From an uncultured Saprospiraceae bacterium (GTDB taxonomy: Bacteria > Bacteroidota > Bacteroidia > Chitinophagales > Saprospiraceae), in the NCBI GenBank assembly GCA_938015805.1, contig CALLXF010000066.1, positions 1-38,187 of the forward strand: a stretch of DNA of 38,187 bases, written 5' to 3'. This document shows positions 1 through 7,812 of the stretch, one piece after another. The notes below the pieces were generated by a model. That model was not told the origin of the DNA. It saw only the letters and a list, made by a program, of their open reading frames with translations, and did not search any database. A program made the position numbers and the translations under genes. Each line of letters starts with the position of its first letter. Position 1 is the stretch's first letter.

Positions 1-1
1 A

Positions 2-847
2 TTACTCTACGACATGTGCCTGGAATGCCTGAATTACTTCTTTAGAACCTCCGTCTACTCTATGTACAAAAACTACAGCTTCCATATTTTCTGCGATCCA
101 TGTTCCGTCTTCATCTGGAAGTATCCCTGAAAAGCTTTTATTAACTAAAACACCTTGCTCTGGGTTTACCCCAAAACTATCTCCGTCAAAAGCCGTAAGC
201 ATCATACGTAATACGTGATCATGCTCATATTCTTGAAGTGTTATTACAGAACCATCAGATTGCTTTTCGTCTTGTGCATCTACGATGTGACTTTCCGTTA
301 GCATCACAGATATATTATAAGTTCCTTCTAGGTTTCTTACTGCCCTAGCTCCTATTTCTATAGTCACCTCTCTAGTGGTCTCATCAAAAGTAACGACTCC
401 AGCAAGATCCATCAAATGATCTTTGTTTAGTTCTTGCTGAGCTAGATTTGACCATATCTCAGGTGTAGAAATGGCTAGTTCTGGTTCGCCCTCGAACTGA
501 ACTCTGTTTATAGCTCCAGCAGGTTTTCCGAACCACGGTTTAAGATAATTTTCTAAATCTCTCGCCTCATCAAATCTAAAATCATACTTACTTCCTGTTG
601 TTGGTTCGCTCAGAAGATCTCCATGGATTCCGATTACTACCACTTTTCCTGGGAAAGAAAGCATAATGTCTTTTGCTATTGTAGAGGCGATCGGACAATT
701 AGAACATTTTACACCGGTTAGATCCTCTAATAAAATTACTCTATCAGATCCGGGTGGATCCACGATAGGAATTTGAACTTCCTGTTCTTTACAAGAGAAA
801 CACAATAAGATGGTTAGACAAAGAAAAAAATGAGCAATTGTTTTCAT
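2..847 (-). CDS. Omp28-like outer-membrane lipoprotein with thioredoxin-type CxxC
   Basis: This 281-residue protein is probably an Omp28-related surface or periplasmic lipoprotein. The N-terminus is a lipoprotein signal with a lipobox ending at Cys19 (LLCFSC). After a short linker comes a strand and a LTGVKCSNCP motif, with Cys48 and Cys51 placed like the CxxC of a thioredoxin fold. The rest looks like a thioredoxin domain followed by a beta-sandwich region. The stop codon TAA is at 2-4, so the gene is complete although it touches the window edge. It lies 23 bp downstream of the DUF6029-like barrel gene on the same strand, so the two are likely one operon. The Omp28 family has no firmly established reaction. 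A thiol-redox or adhesin-like role is inference from the CxxC and the neighbouring TlpA gene. Confidence 0.8.
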   Translation of the reverse strand: MKTIAHFFLCLTILLCFSCKEQEVQIPIVDPPGSDRVILLEDLTGVKCSNCPIASTIAKDIMLSFPGKVVVIGIHGDLLSEPTTGSKYDFRFDEARDLENYLKPWFGKPAGAINRVQFEGEPELAISTPEIWSNLAQQELNKDHLMDLAGVVTFDETTREVTIEIGARAVRNLEGTYNISVMLTESHIVDAQDEKQSDGSVITLQEYEHDHVLRMMLTAFDGDSFGVNPEQGVLVNKSFSGILPDEDGTWIAENMEAVVFVHRVDGGSKEVIQAFQAHVVE

Positions 848-870
848 AAGTTAAATCTTAGATTATTATT

Positions 871-2544
871 TTAAAAGGTGGAGCTTACTGACATGCGTAC
901 TCCACTAAAAGCAGGTTCCAGTCTACAAATACCTCCCGAGCACACAACTCCTTCTACTTGTTTTACATATTTAACATTAAAACGATTAGATGATCTAATA
1001 TATGTTACACCTAGTGTAGGATATAGTATTTTTAATGACTCTCCATTTTCATCCTGAGGTGATTTTTTAGATGGTTTTATATTGTACATCCCAGATATCT
1101 CAAAAATCCAATGTGGTGCCATCCCAAATTCTGCCAAACCAAATACCCAGTTTCCAAAATCTTCCTCGGTCAACATATATTGGCCCTCAAATCTTAAAGA
1201 CTTTTTACGAGTAAATTTATAGAGTATATCTACAAAAGGTGTGATCGTATTTACGGTACCAGCTCCAGCTTTTACCTCATACAGCTCTTGGTTATATTTT
1301 TGTAATTGTAAACCTCCTGATATTCTGAGTTTTCTACTTTTCTTCCACAATATCTCTGTATAAAGTTCCTGATAAAGCTCTGTACTATCAAGATCATTTA
1401 TGATAGATGCATTTACATTTATATTTATTTTTTTAGATGGGGAGTAGGTGACATCTACCTGGAAAGCTTGCTCACTTAGTAACTGTGTCGCTGGACTATA
1501 ACGACTGGTAAGTCTATAAGTATTTAACCTATTCATTGGAGGTACAAAATTTATCAAACCAAAATTTTGACGTAAAGTCTGATCTGTTCTAAAATCAAAA
1601 TTTTCTGTACGCTTCCCTTCTACTGTGATTCCTAATCCTTTAGTCGCGTATGATAAACTAGCGTAACCTACACTTCCAGATTCTTTAACAAGACTCTCTT
1701 TTATCTGTACTCCTGACAGTGCTGTATGAGTGGCAGCTGGATCAGAAAAAACATCAGGTGTCTTGTAGGCAAACTCTGTATAGAGACTAAATTTCTTGTA
1801 AGATAATGTATTATAGAAACTAAGGAGATGGGTATTATAAACTGGATTTATCTGCTCCTCTGGAATATAGAATTTTATAATATCCACTAATGCTCCCACT
1901 GATTCCTCATCGAGTGTCCTGTTTACATAACCAATACCGGGAGCCATAGTAAAGACATATCCTACCTTACCGAAATCTATAAAACCCTCTAATGAGACTC
2001 CTTTAATCTCTGCTTTATTTCGATCAAATAAAAATTTCTGTCTTCCGGCCAATGTTTTTACTTCCCAGTTTTCAGAAAGACGATAGGTTAATCTTGCACC
2101 TACTAAAGCATTATCGATCAACTGTGGTCTCTGCTCAAAAGATCTAAAAATGATTCCACTACCGATCTGGTCATATATATATCCTACTCCAATTCCTAAT
2201 TTATCTAGCTGCTTACCGATATACCAGTTACCTATTCCTTCTGCTGTGTACGAATCATTAGGATTTAATAAATTAGAATTGTTAAATGCATCAAAACGGA
2301 TCCTAAGATCGTAACCAGACTGACGATAATTTAAATTAAGCCATACCTCGGAACCAAAGAGCTCATTATCATATTGCGGGATATTTGCTGCACCGATAAT
2401 AGAGTCCCTTATAAAGATATTTCCATTGGCGGTAAGCCCCCCAGAAAATACTCCTTTCTCCTGAGCATAAAAATGTGCAGGGATAAGTGTAACTAGTAGC
2501 ACTAAAAAACAGTTTATAATTATAGTGTTAGCTTTAAAAATCAT
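871..2544 (-). CDS. Outer-membrane beta-barrel protein, DUF6029-like
   Basis: This 557-residue protein starts with a signal peptide (about 1-28, ending FYAQ). After it comes a long run of alternating hydrophobic and polar segments typical of a many-stranded outer-membrane barrel. The region around residues 105-150, with YDQIGSGIIFRSFEQRP and a following LIDNALVGAR, resembles DUF6029 proteins, which in Bacteroidota often sit next to Omp28 and TlpA-like genes. The protein ends in an aromatic residue (SVSSTF), as expected for insertion by the BAM machinery. There is a CSGGIC pair near the C-terminus. It is the first gene of a probable two-gene operon with the Omp28-like lipoprotein and diverges from the thioredoxin gene across 86 bp. 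The function is unknown; the family call is from memory of motifs. Confidence 0.72.
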   Translation of the reverse strand: MIFKANTIIINCFLVLLVTLIPAHFYAQEKGVFSGGLTANGNIFIRDSIIGAANIPQYDNELFGSEVWLNLNYRQSGYDLRIRFDAFNNSNLLNPNDSYTAEGIGNWYIGKQLDKLGIGVGYIYDQIGSGIIFRSFEQRPQLIDNALVGARLTYRLSENWEVKTLAGRQKFLFDRNKAEIKGVSLEGFIDFGKVGYVFTMAPGIGYVNRTLDEESVGALVDIIKFYIPEEQINPVYNTHLLSFYNTLSYKKFSLYTEFAYKTPDVFSDPAATHTALSGVQIKESLVKESGSVGYASLSYATKGLGITVEGKRTENFDFRTDQTLRQNFGLINFVPPMNRLNTYRLTSRYSPATQLLSEQAFQVDVTYSPSKKININVNASIINDLDSTELYQELYTEILWKKSRKLRISGGLQLQKYNQELYEVKAGAGTVNTITPFVDILYKFTRKKSLRFEGQYMLTEEDFGNWVFGLAEFGMAPHWIFEISGMYNIKPSKKSPQDENGESLKILYPTLGVTYIRSSNRFNVKYVKQVEGVVCSGGICRLEPAFSGVRMSVSSTF

Positions 2545-2630
2545 TCTGGTTAATTAATAGTTAAATACTTTTTAGAAAAAGCAATGATATGCTTATCTAT
2601 GTAACTTGTTTGTAAAATTGACTAAAAATA

Positions 2631-3134
2631 ATGAAAATGAGTATCAAAAAAATATCCCTTATAGCATTCCTAGGACTTTTCCTTATGTCTTTTAGTTATA
2701 TCGGGGACCTTTTTCCAAGCGTGGAGTTAAAATCACTGGATGGTAAAACAGTAAATACTGACGAATTTATTAAAGATGGTAAGCTTACAGTAGTTAGTTT
2801 CTGGGCAACATGGTGTTCTCCATGTAAAAGAGAACTAGATGCCATCGCTGATATTTATCCTGACTGGCAAGAGGAATATGATGTAGAACTAGTAGCAATT
2901 ACGATAGATAATTCTCGTCAGCTGACTAAAGTTCCGGGAATCGTATCTTCTAAAAACTGGGATTATACTGTTCTCTCCGATAGTAAACAAAAATTACAAC
3001 GAGCATTAAACTTTGAGACAATTCCACAGACATTTTTACTAGATAAAGATGGTAATATCGTGTACTCTCATAATGGCTATAACCCAGGAGATGAGGATCA
3101 TCTAGAAGAAGTGATCGCCAAATACGCAAAATAA
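2631..3134 (+). CDS. TlpA/ResA-like periplasmic thioredoxin
   Basis: This 167-residue protein has an N-terminal signal or anchor segment (about 6-23) followed by a single AhpC/TSA-TlpA type thioredoxin domain. The active site is WATWCSPC with Cys62 and Cys65, and the cis-proline is Pro132 in ETIPQTFLLD. Proteins of this family reduce disulfides outside the cytoplasm, for example in apocytochromes or envelope proteins. The partner here is unknown. Both ATG 2631 and ATG 2637 are possible starts; both keep the signal peptide. The gene diverges from the DUF6029/Omp28 operon, and the Omp28-like product also carries a CxxC, so a shared thiol-redox role is plausible but inferred. A strong hairpin terminator follows at 3160-3193. 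Confidence 0.88.
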   Translation: MKMSIKKISLIAFLGLFLMSFSYIGDLFPSVELKSLDGKTVNTDEFIKDGKLTVVSFWATWCSPCKRELDAIADIYPDWQEEYDVELVAITIDNSRQLTKVPGIVSSKNWDYTVLSDSKQKLQRALNFETIPQTFLLDKDGNIVYSHNGYNPGDEDHLEEVIAKYAK

Positions 3135-3159
3135 TATATACAGAAACATAGTAATTATA

Positions 3160-3193
3160 AAACCTATCCATTTTTGTGGATAGGTTTTTTTTA
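3160..3193 (+). terminator. Rho-independent terminator after the thioredoxin gene
   Basis: A perfect 10-bp stem (AAACCTATCC with GGATAGGTTT) closes an 8-nt loop and runs into a T tract. It lies 25 bp after the stop codon of the thioredoxin gene. Confidence 0.9.
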
Positions 3194-3342
3194 TTCCGAT
3201 GGACGTTTAATAGACCTTAGACGTTTCCATTTTATAAAAACCAATTTCTACATCTAATCTATATCTTCTAAGGTTATATTTTATTCCTTTAGTTAACAAT
3301 AGATTTTAGGATATAAAAAGAAAATTTAGTAATCCTAAAGAT

Positions 3343-3350
3343 TACTTTTG
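3343..3350 (+). promoter_or_regulatory. Bacteroidota -7 promoter element for the lipoprotein pair
   Basis: TACTTTTG matches TAnnTTTG exactly and is followed by C, as is common. It lies about 47 bp before the first lipoprotein start. No clear -33 TTG is present at the usual distance. The same TTACTTTTGC string occurs on the minus strand upstream of the pyrophosphatase gene. Confidence 0.55.
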
Positions 3351-3397
3351 CAAAACGATTATTATTGAACCATTATTTAATTTAAAAAACTTTATAA

Positions 3398-3787
3398 ATG
3401 AAACTTAAATTTTTAAGCTTATTACTTTTATCTGCTACTTTATTTATGACATCTTGTGGAGATGATGAGCCTGATTGCACATCTAGTAGCGTTGCAGGAA
3501 CTTACACTGGAACTAATGATTGTGATCCTGACGATATAACAGATGCTACAGTGATCGTTTCAGCTTCCGGTGATTCTGTCACAATTGACAGTGGAGAAGG
3601 AACTGAGTGGACAGTAGCTCTTAATGGATGTGATACAGAGTCTTACACCGAAACGGTAGATATTTTTGGGATTTCGATAACTACTACTATCGATGTAACT
3701 TTTACAGAAACTGATATGACCTTGGTCACTTCAGCAAGTGGTTTTGGAATTAATGACAGTTGTTCATTAACTTTAACTAAACAATAG
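3398..3787 (+). CDS. Small lipoprotein, lipocalin-like
   Basis: This 129-residue protein has a clear lipoprotein signal (MKLKFLSLLL to FMTSCGDD, lipidated Cys20). The mature part is acidic, rich in Ser/Thr/Asp, and starts with GTYTGTNDCD, resembling the opening strand of small lipocalin-like lipoproteins of Bacteroidota. It contains four further cysteines (in PDCTS, NDCD, NGCD and DSCS), which could form disulfides. A -7 element at 3343 and a 15-bp gap to the next gene point to a two-gene operon. The two products share the same layout (signal, SCGDD, GT-W/Y opening), so they may be distant paralogues. No function can be assigned. Confidence 0.75.
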   Translation: MKLKFLSLLLLSATLFMTSCGDDEPDCTSSSVAGTYTGTNDCDPDDITDATVIVSASGDSVTIDSGEGTEWTVALNGCDTESYTETVDIFGISITTTIDVTFTETDMTLVTSASGFGINDSCSLTLTKQ

Positions 3788-3802
3788 AAACTCGATCTAC
3801 TT

Positions 3803-4162
3803 ATGAAAATTAAAAGTATTATTTGTTCTTTATTCCTGATATCAGTTCTAGCAGTTTCCTGTGGTGATGACACCTGTGACGTTTTAAGCGAGGCAGTAGT
3901 GGGCACATGGACCATAGAAGAGCTTTCTGACGGAACCATTACTATGAATTCTGACGGCTCATTAGTGGATAGTGATAATGTCATTTTTGATTCCACTTTT
4001 GATAGTACTACTAAGACATGGGAATTAAGCGGCACAACACTTACCGTAAATGCAGATGACGGATCGACTATTACATTTTCAGAATTTGATGTAACGAGCT
4101 TTACTTGTGATCAGCTCATTACCTCAGACGGAGTAAATACTTTTACGTTTAATAAAAACTAA
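3803..4162 (+). CDS. Small lipoprotein, lipocalin-like
   Basis: This 119-residue protein has a lipoprotein signal ending SVLAVSCGDD (lipidated Cys20). The opening VVGTWTIEEL is the usual first strand of lipocalin-like lipoproteins. A later segment, TKTWELSGTTLTVNADDGST, reads like the alternating strands of a small barrel. The product is acidic. It is the second gene of a pair with the lipoprotein 15 bp upstream and ends at a strong bidirectional terminator. The role is unknown. Confidence 0.75.
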   Translation: MKIKSIICSLFLISVLAVSCGDDTCDVLSEAVVGTWTIEELSDGTITMNSDGSLVDSDNVIFDSTFDSTTKTWELSGTTLTVNADDGSTITFSEFDVTSFTCDQLITSDGVNTFTFNKN

Positions 4163-4181
4163 GAAGATCCATATTCAAAAT

Positions 4182-4218
4182 AAAAAAGTCCGCAGCTTTT
4201 GAGTTGTGGACTTTTTTT
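4182..4218. terminator. Bidirectional terminator between convergent genes
   Basis: AAAGTCCGCAGC pairs with GTTGTGGACTTT through two G-T wobbles around a 6-nt loop, with an A tract on the left and a T tract on the right. It can end both the lipoprotein pair (+) and the PA14-OmpA gene (-). Confidence 0.88.
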
Positions 4219-4261
4219 ACGCACTTACGTGAATGTTCCATTGACTTCTCTAAAAAGTGCA

Positions 4262-5182
4262 CTATTCAATAACAATTTCGACTCTTCTATTCTTTTCCCT
4301 ATTTGGCTCGGTATCATTATTAACTATTGGTAGGCTACTTCCATGTCCCATAGCCTTAAATGTAATTTCTGATCTCTGCAATTGCTCCACAAAATACTCG
4401 ACCAATCGATCCGCCCTATTTTGAGATAACTCGATGTTATGATCTGTATTACCTCTATCACAAGTATGCCCGTGAACGGTTACGCTTTTTATATCCACAT
4501 CCTTTATCTCAGCAATGAGCGAATCCAAAGCTATAGTCACCTCTTCTTTTAAGGTATAAGAATCATAGTCAAAAAGATATTGACCACTAAGCAGTATCTT
4601 TTTAGATTTCTTTTTACTACCATTTGTATTTGAGGATGGTAAATTGGATAAAGTTTTATCTCCGAGGCACTCTGGTCCTAAATAAAATCCGTCAAAAATA
4701 AATCCATACTGATTTACAAAACCCTGATAATACCACAACTTGATAGGATACTTACCTGCCTCTAAAAACAAGGTGTCTTTCTTAGAAGTCATTTTATGAG
4801 TATGATCATTATTAATGATTTCCTTATCGTCTATCCAGAAAACCGAACCATCATCAGAACTCAGAATAAAAGCATAGCAACCATCTTGTTTTATTACCAT
4901 CTCGGAATCTAGAATCATCCCAAAACGATCCTTACGATCTACATCCGGAAAAGGAAAATCCGTGGTTGTCTTTTTTATTCTAATCTCTTCCCAGTTTATC
5001 TTACCCAGTTTAGGATAATCGTAAATCTCCTCGCTATACCCAAATTTACTATCCATTACTCTTCTAGCAGGAAGCTTATATACATCACCTGTAAAAGGCA
5101 TAAAAAATGGATCTTGCTGAGTATAAACTAAAGTGTAAAGTAGACTTAAAAATAATGATATGGACAATCGAAACAAGTTCAT
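4262..5182 (-). CDS. PA14-like domain fused to an OmpA C-terminal peptidoglycan-binding domain
   Basis: This 306-residue protein has a signal peptide (about 1-21, ending VYTQ). Residues about 55-170 resemble a PA14 carbohydrate-binding domain: YAFILSSDDGSVFWIDDKEI, then NNDHTHK, and LEAGKYPIKLWYYQG. Residues about 197-306 form an OmpA/MotB domain: a FDYDSYTLKEE start, VTVHGHTCDRGN, the SQNRADRLVEYF helix, a GHGSSLP loop and the NRRVEIVIE end. OmpA domains of this type bind peptidoglycan diaminopimelate. The protein could therefore tether a sugar-binding head to the wall, which is inference. It is a single-gene unit with the terminator at 4182-4218 downstream. Confidence 0.85.
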   Translation of the reverse strand: MNLFRLSISLFLSLLYTLVYTQQDPFFMPFTGDVYKLPARRVMDSKFGYSEEIYDYPKLGKINWEEIRIKKTTTDFPFPDVDRKDRFGMILDSEMVIKQDGCYAFILSSDDGSVFWIDDKEIINNDHTHKMTSKKDTLFLEAGKYPIKLWYYQGFVNQYGFIFDGFYLGPECLGDKTLSNLPSSNTNGSKKKSKKILLSGQYLFDYDSYTLKEEVTIALDSLIAEIKDVDIKSVTVHGHTCDRGNTDHNIELSQNRADRLVEYFVEQLQRSEITFKAMGHGSSLPIVNNDTEPNREKNRRVEIVIE

Positions 5183-5205
5183 AATATAATAACCTTGGAT
5201 CGAAG

Positions 5206-5214
5206 CAAATATTA
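5206..5214 (-). promoter_or_regulatory. Possible -7 element for the PA14-OmpA gene
   Basis: On the minus strand this reads TAATATTTG, a TAnnTTTG-like element with one extra spacer base. It would give a leader of about 20 nt. No clear -33 element is visible. Confidence 0.3.
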
Positions 5215-5319
5215 TTAACTCCCGGGACTTCTAAAAAAAATAATCAATAGATGGCACTATGTCGATTTGAGTGGGTAAAAAACATCTATTCCATTCTGAT
5301 TGTCATTTAAGTTCATATT

Positions 5320-5560
5320 CAAATGCCTCTTTTGCCTTGAAGCAAAAGAAACAAAAATTCAAGACTGTTTTGATTTCTTAATGCTCCTAAATCCTTGAAA
5401 TCCTAAACAAAATAAACTCGCAATAACAGCTGATTTTCACATTATTAATTATGCTATCCCATTGGCATATCTTATTCTCACCATTCTTAGTTTTGCTCAA
5501 ACACTTTTGTTTTTAACGGATTTTAAAAATTTATCCACTAAAATCAAAAAGGTCAATCCT
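5320..5560. repeat. Decayed interspersed intergenic element
   Basis: The 502-bp gap 5183-5684 has no convincing gene. Inside it, 5327-5367 contains an inverted repeat (CTTTTGC and GCAAAAG around CTTGAA) followed by a second pairing (CTTGAA with TTCAAG), then AAACTCGC and GCTCAAACA strings further on. From memory, this order of short words is common in non-coding dispersed sequences of many Bacteroidota genomes. It looks like an old degraded copy. No terminal repeats or transposase remain. Confidence 0.4.
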
Positions 5561-5684
5561 TGCATAACTTAAAAGTATACCTAGCATTTAATCACTCAAC
5601 CATTCTGATCAACATTGAGCCCAATAGATCTATACACAACATGATCAATTACAATGTAATACTATACCCAATAAAATGTAACTC

Positions 5685-7553
5685 TTACTCTAACTCTGAC
5701 AGCTCTAGCCAGCGGTTCTCCGCAGTCTCTATTTTATTCTGTATTTCTCCTAGTTCGAGAGATAGTTCTTTTATTTTTTCTGGAGTAAGACTGGTATCAT
5801 TAAAGGCTTCTGCGATTTCTGTTTTTTTATTTTCTAGCTTTTGCATTTTTGCCTCTAGAGATCGTAATTCCTTTTTTTCGTTGTAGGATAATTTACGTTT
5901 TTCCTCTGCAGGTGGAGCAGCATTCGGGCTTGCTTTTTTTACGGACTCTGATTCTGCCTTTGCTTCTTTAGCTTCCTTTTTACGCCGGCGATATTCTGTG
6001 TAATTCCCATTAAAATCCTTTATAGCTCCCTCCCCTTCTAGGACAAAAATATGATCTACCAGTTTATCCATAAAGTACCTGTCGTGAGATACGATTACTA
6101 GACATCCTGTAAACTGGAGTAAATATTCTTCTAGTACATTAAGCGTCATAATGTCTAGATCATTAGTCGGCTCATCAAGGATTAGAAAATTAGGGTTTTG
6201 CATCAGAACGGTCAGTAAGAGCAATCTACGTCTCTCCCCTCCCGATAACTGAGATACAAAAACTCGTTGCTGAGATCGAGGAAATAAAAATCGCTCTAAT
6301 AGAGATTCTGCGGTCAGTTTTTGTCCTTTTTCTAGTGGAATATATTCTGCTATATCTCGGATGACATCGATTACCATCTTATCCTTAGTCAGCTGTAATC
6401 CCTCCTGTTTATAATGCCCAAAAACCACCGTATCACCGATAATTATTTTTCCGCTGGTTGGTTTTATTTCCTGGGTAATCAGTTTTAAGAATGTGGATTT
6501 ACCAGTTCCGTTCTGGCCTACGATACCTACTCTTTCTCCTTTTTTAAATTTGTAATCAAAATCTTTGATCAGTACTTTTTCATCGTAAGACTTAGATAAA
6601 CGATGAGCTTCTATAATCTTACCTCCTAGTCTCGATGACTGGATCATAATCTCTACTTTCTCATCACTAAGTCGCTTGCTCGCTTGCTGCTTTATCTCAG
6701 AAAATTTTTCTACTCTTGATTTGGCTTTGGTACCTCTAGCTTTAGGCTGTCGTCTGATCCAGTCGAGTTCTTTTTTAAATAACTTTTTAGTCTTGCCTAA
6801 TACGACGGCTTCGTTTTCTAATCTAGCGGCTCTTTTTTCTAAAAATTCTGAATAGTTTCCTTTGTAAGAATGAATCTCTCCTCTGTCTAATTCGATAATA
6901 TGATTACAGACTCGCTCTAAAAAGTAACGATCATGGGTTACCATAAATAAGGTAAGTGATGTCCGCTGCAGATAGTTTTCTAACCACTCGATCATTTCTA
7001 TATCCAGGTGATTAGTAGGCTCATCTAGGATGATAAAGTCGGCATCCTCTAGGATTAATTTAGCAAGAGCAATTCTTTTTTGCTGACCTCCAGACAGAGA
7101 TTTTATCTGCTGATCGTGGTTCTCTATTTTTAGCTTATAGAGTACCTCCGATATCTTTGCCTCCATGCTCCACGCATTGAGCTCATCCATTTTTGCAAGG
7201 GCATCAGCGAGAGCATCTGTATCATTTTTGGCTTGAGCCAATTCGTAATTCTTTATCGCCGTGACGTGCGGGTGATCGAGATCATAGATGACCTCTGCTA
7301 CTGTATGCTCAGGATCCATCTTAGGATCTTGCCATAAAAAACCGACCGATACATCTTTTGTAAGATCGACCATTACGTTTTCTCCCTCGCCACTTTCTAT
7401 GCCCCCGACTATTTTTAGGAACGTAGACTTACCAGAGCCATTTTTGGCTACTAGACCGATTTTATCTCCTTTAGATAAGGTAAAGGAGATATTATCTAAT
7501 AAGACTTTATCACCGTATGATTTAGAAAGATTTTGGACTTTTAGGAATTGCAT
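5685..7553 (-). CDS. uup: ABC-F family ATPase, Uup-like
   Basis: This 622-residue soluble protein has two ABC domains and no membrane segments, as in ABC-F proteins that act on the ribosome. Domain 1 has Walker A GLVAKNGSGKST (about 33-45), signature LSGGQQKR and Walker B FIILDEPTNHLD. Domain 2 has Walker A GIVGQNGTGKST, signature LSGGERRR and Walker B FLILDEPTNDLD. A basic linker (about 235-310, rich in Lys/Arg) separates them. The last 60 or so residues form a charged coiled coil (RSLEAKMQKLENKKTEIAEA), typical of Uup, which binds DNA or ribosomes. Start: the MQFLKVQNLSKSYG N-terminus is normal for the family. A perfect -7 element lies only 4 bp before ATG. Confidence 0.92.
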   Translation of the reverse strand: MQFLKVQNLSKSYGDKVLLDNISFTLSKGDKIGLVAKNGSGKSTFLKIVGGIESGEGENVMVDLTKDVSVGFLWQDPKMDPEHTVAEVIYDLDHPHVTAIKNYELAQAKNDTDALADALAKMDELNAWSMEAKISEVLYKLKIENHDQQIKSLSGGQQKRIALAKLILEDADFIILDEPTNHLDIEMIEWLENYLQRTSLTLFMVTHDRYFLERVCNHIIELDRGEIHSYKGNYSEFLEKRAARLENEAVVLGKTKKLFKKELDWIRRQPKARGTKAKSRVEKFSEIKQQASKRLSDEKVEIMIQSSRLGGKIIEAHRLSKSYDEKVLIKDFDYKFKKGERVGIVGQNGTGKSTFLKLITQEIKPTSGKIIIGDTVVFGHYKQEGLQLTKDKMVIDVIRDIAEYIPLEKGQKLTAESLLERFLFPRSQQRVFVSQLSGGERRRLLLLTVLMQNPNFLILDEPTNDLDIMTLNVLEEYLLQFTGCLVIVSHDRYFMDKLVDHIFVLEGEGAIKDFNGNYTEYRRRKKEAKEAKAESESVKKASPNAAPPAEEKRKLSYNEKKELRSLEAKMQKLENKKTEIAEAFNDTSLTPEKIKELSLELGEIQNKIETAENRWLELSELE

Positions 7554-7557
7554 GCCG

Positions 7558-7565
7558 CAAAGATA
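7558..7565 (-). promoter_or_regulatory. -7 promoter element giving a near-leaderless uup transcript
   Basis: On the minus strand this reads TATCTTTG, a perfect TAnnTTTG. Only four bases (CGGC) separate it from the ATG at 7553, so transcription from it would start at or next to the start codon. No clear -33 TTG is present. Confidence 0.5.
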
Positions 7566-7705
7566 ATTATCCTATGCAATCTTGGATTGGATATTTGGTT
7601 TTCGGGTGTTTCCCTTGGTTTACGGTGTTACGGTTTGATAGGTTCAAGGGTTTAGGGGATTAATGGCTTAATGGGAATATAGGTTTAAGAGAGTTCCTGA
7701 TTACT

Positions 7706-7735
7706 AATAAGTGCTTATTTAATAAGTGCTTATTT
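7706..7735. repeat. Tandem 15-bp near-palindrome
   Basis: AATAAGTGCTTATTT occurs twice head to tail without a gap. Each unit has 6-bp arms AATAAG and CTTATT around TG. It lies about 150 bp upstream of the uup start and 14 bp from the prc terminator. It could be a pair of operator sites. No matching copy was found elsewhere in the window. Confidence 0.6.
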
Positions 7736-7748
7736 TAAAACTATAAAC

Positions 7749-7785
7749 AAAAAGAGACCTTGACTAACAGCCAAGGTCTCTTTTT
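7749..7785. terminator. Terminator for the Prc protease gene
   Basis: AAAAAGAGACCTTG pairs with CAAGGTCTCTTTTT over 14 bp around a 9-nt loop, with T tracts readable on both strands. It lies about 28 bp past the prc stop on the minus strand. Confidence 0.9.
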
Positions 7786-7812
7786 ATAACGCTTTATTAC
7801 TTAAATACAATT

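Noticed and set aside
3643-4035. 130-residue minus-strand ORF across the two lipoprotein genes
   Set aside because: It is the reverse of two genes with clear lipoprotein signals and has no features of its own.
5560-5886. 108-residue plus-strand ORF
   Set aside because: Mostly antisense to the C-terminus of the uup gene, with low-complexity Ser/Phe content typical of a shadow frame.
7600-7680. GGTTTAGG/GGTTCAAGGG-like run upstream of uup as a regulatory array
   Set aside because: Units are too degenerate and irregular; more like drifting low-complexity sequence.
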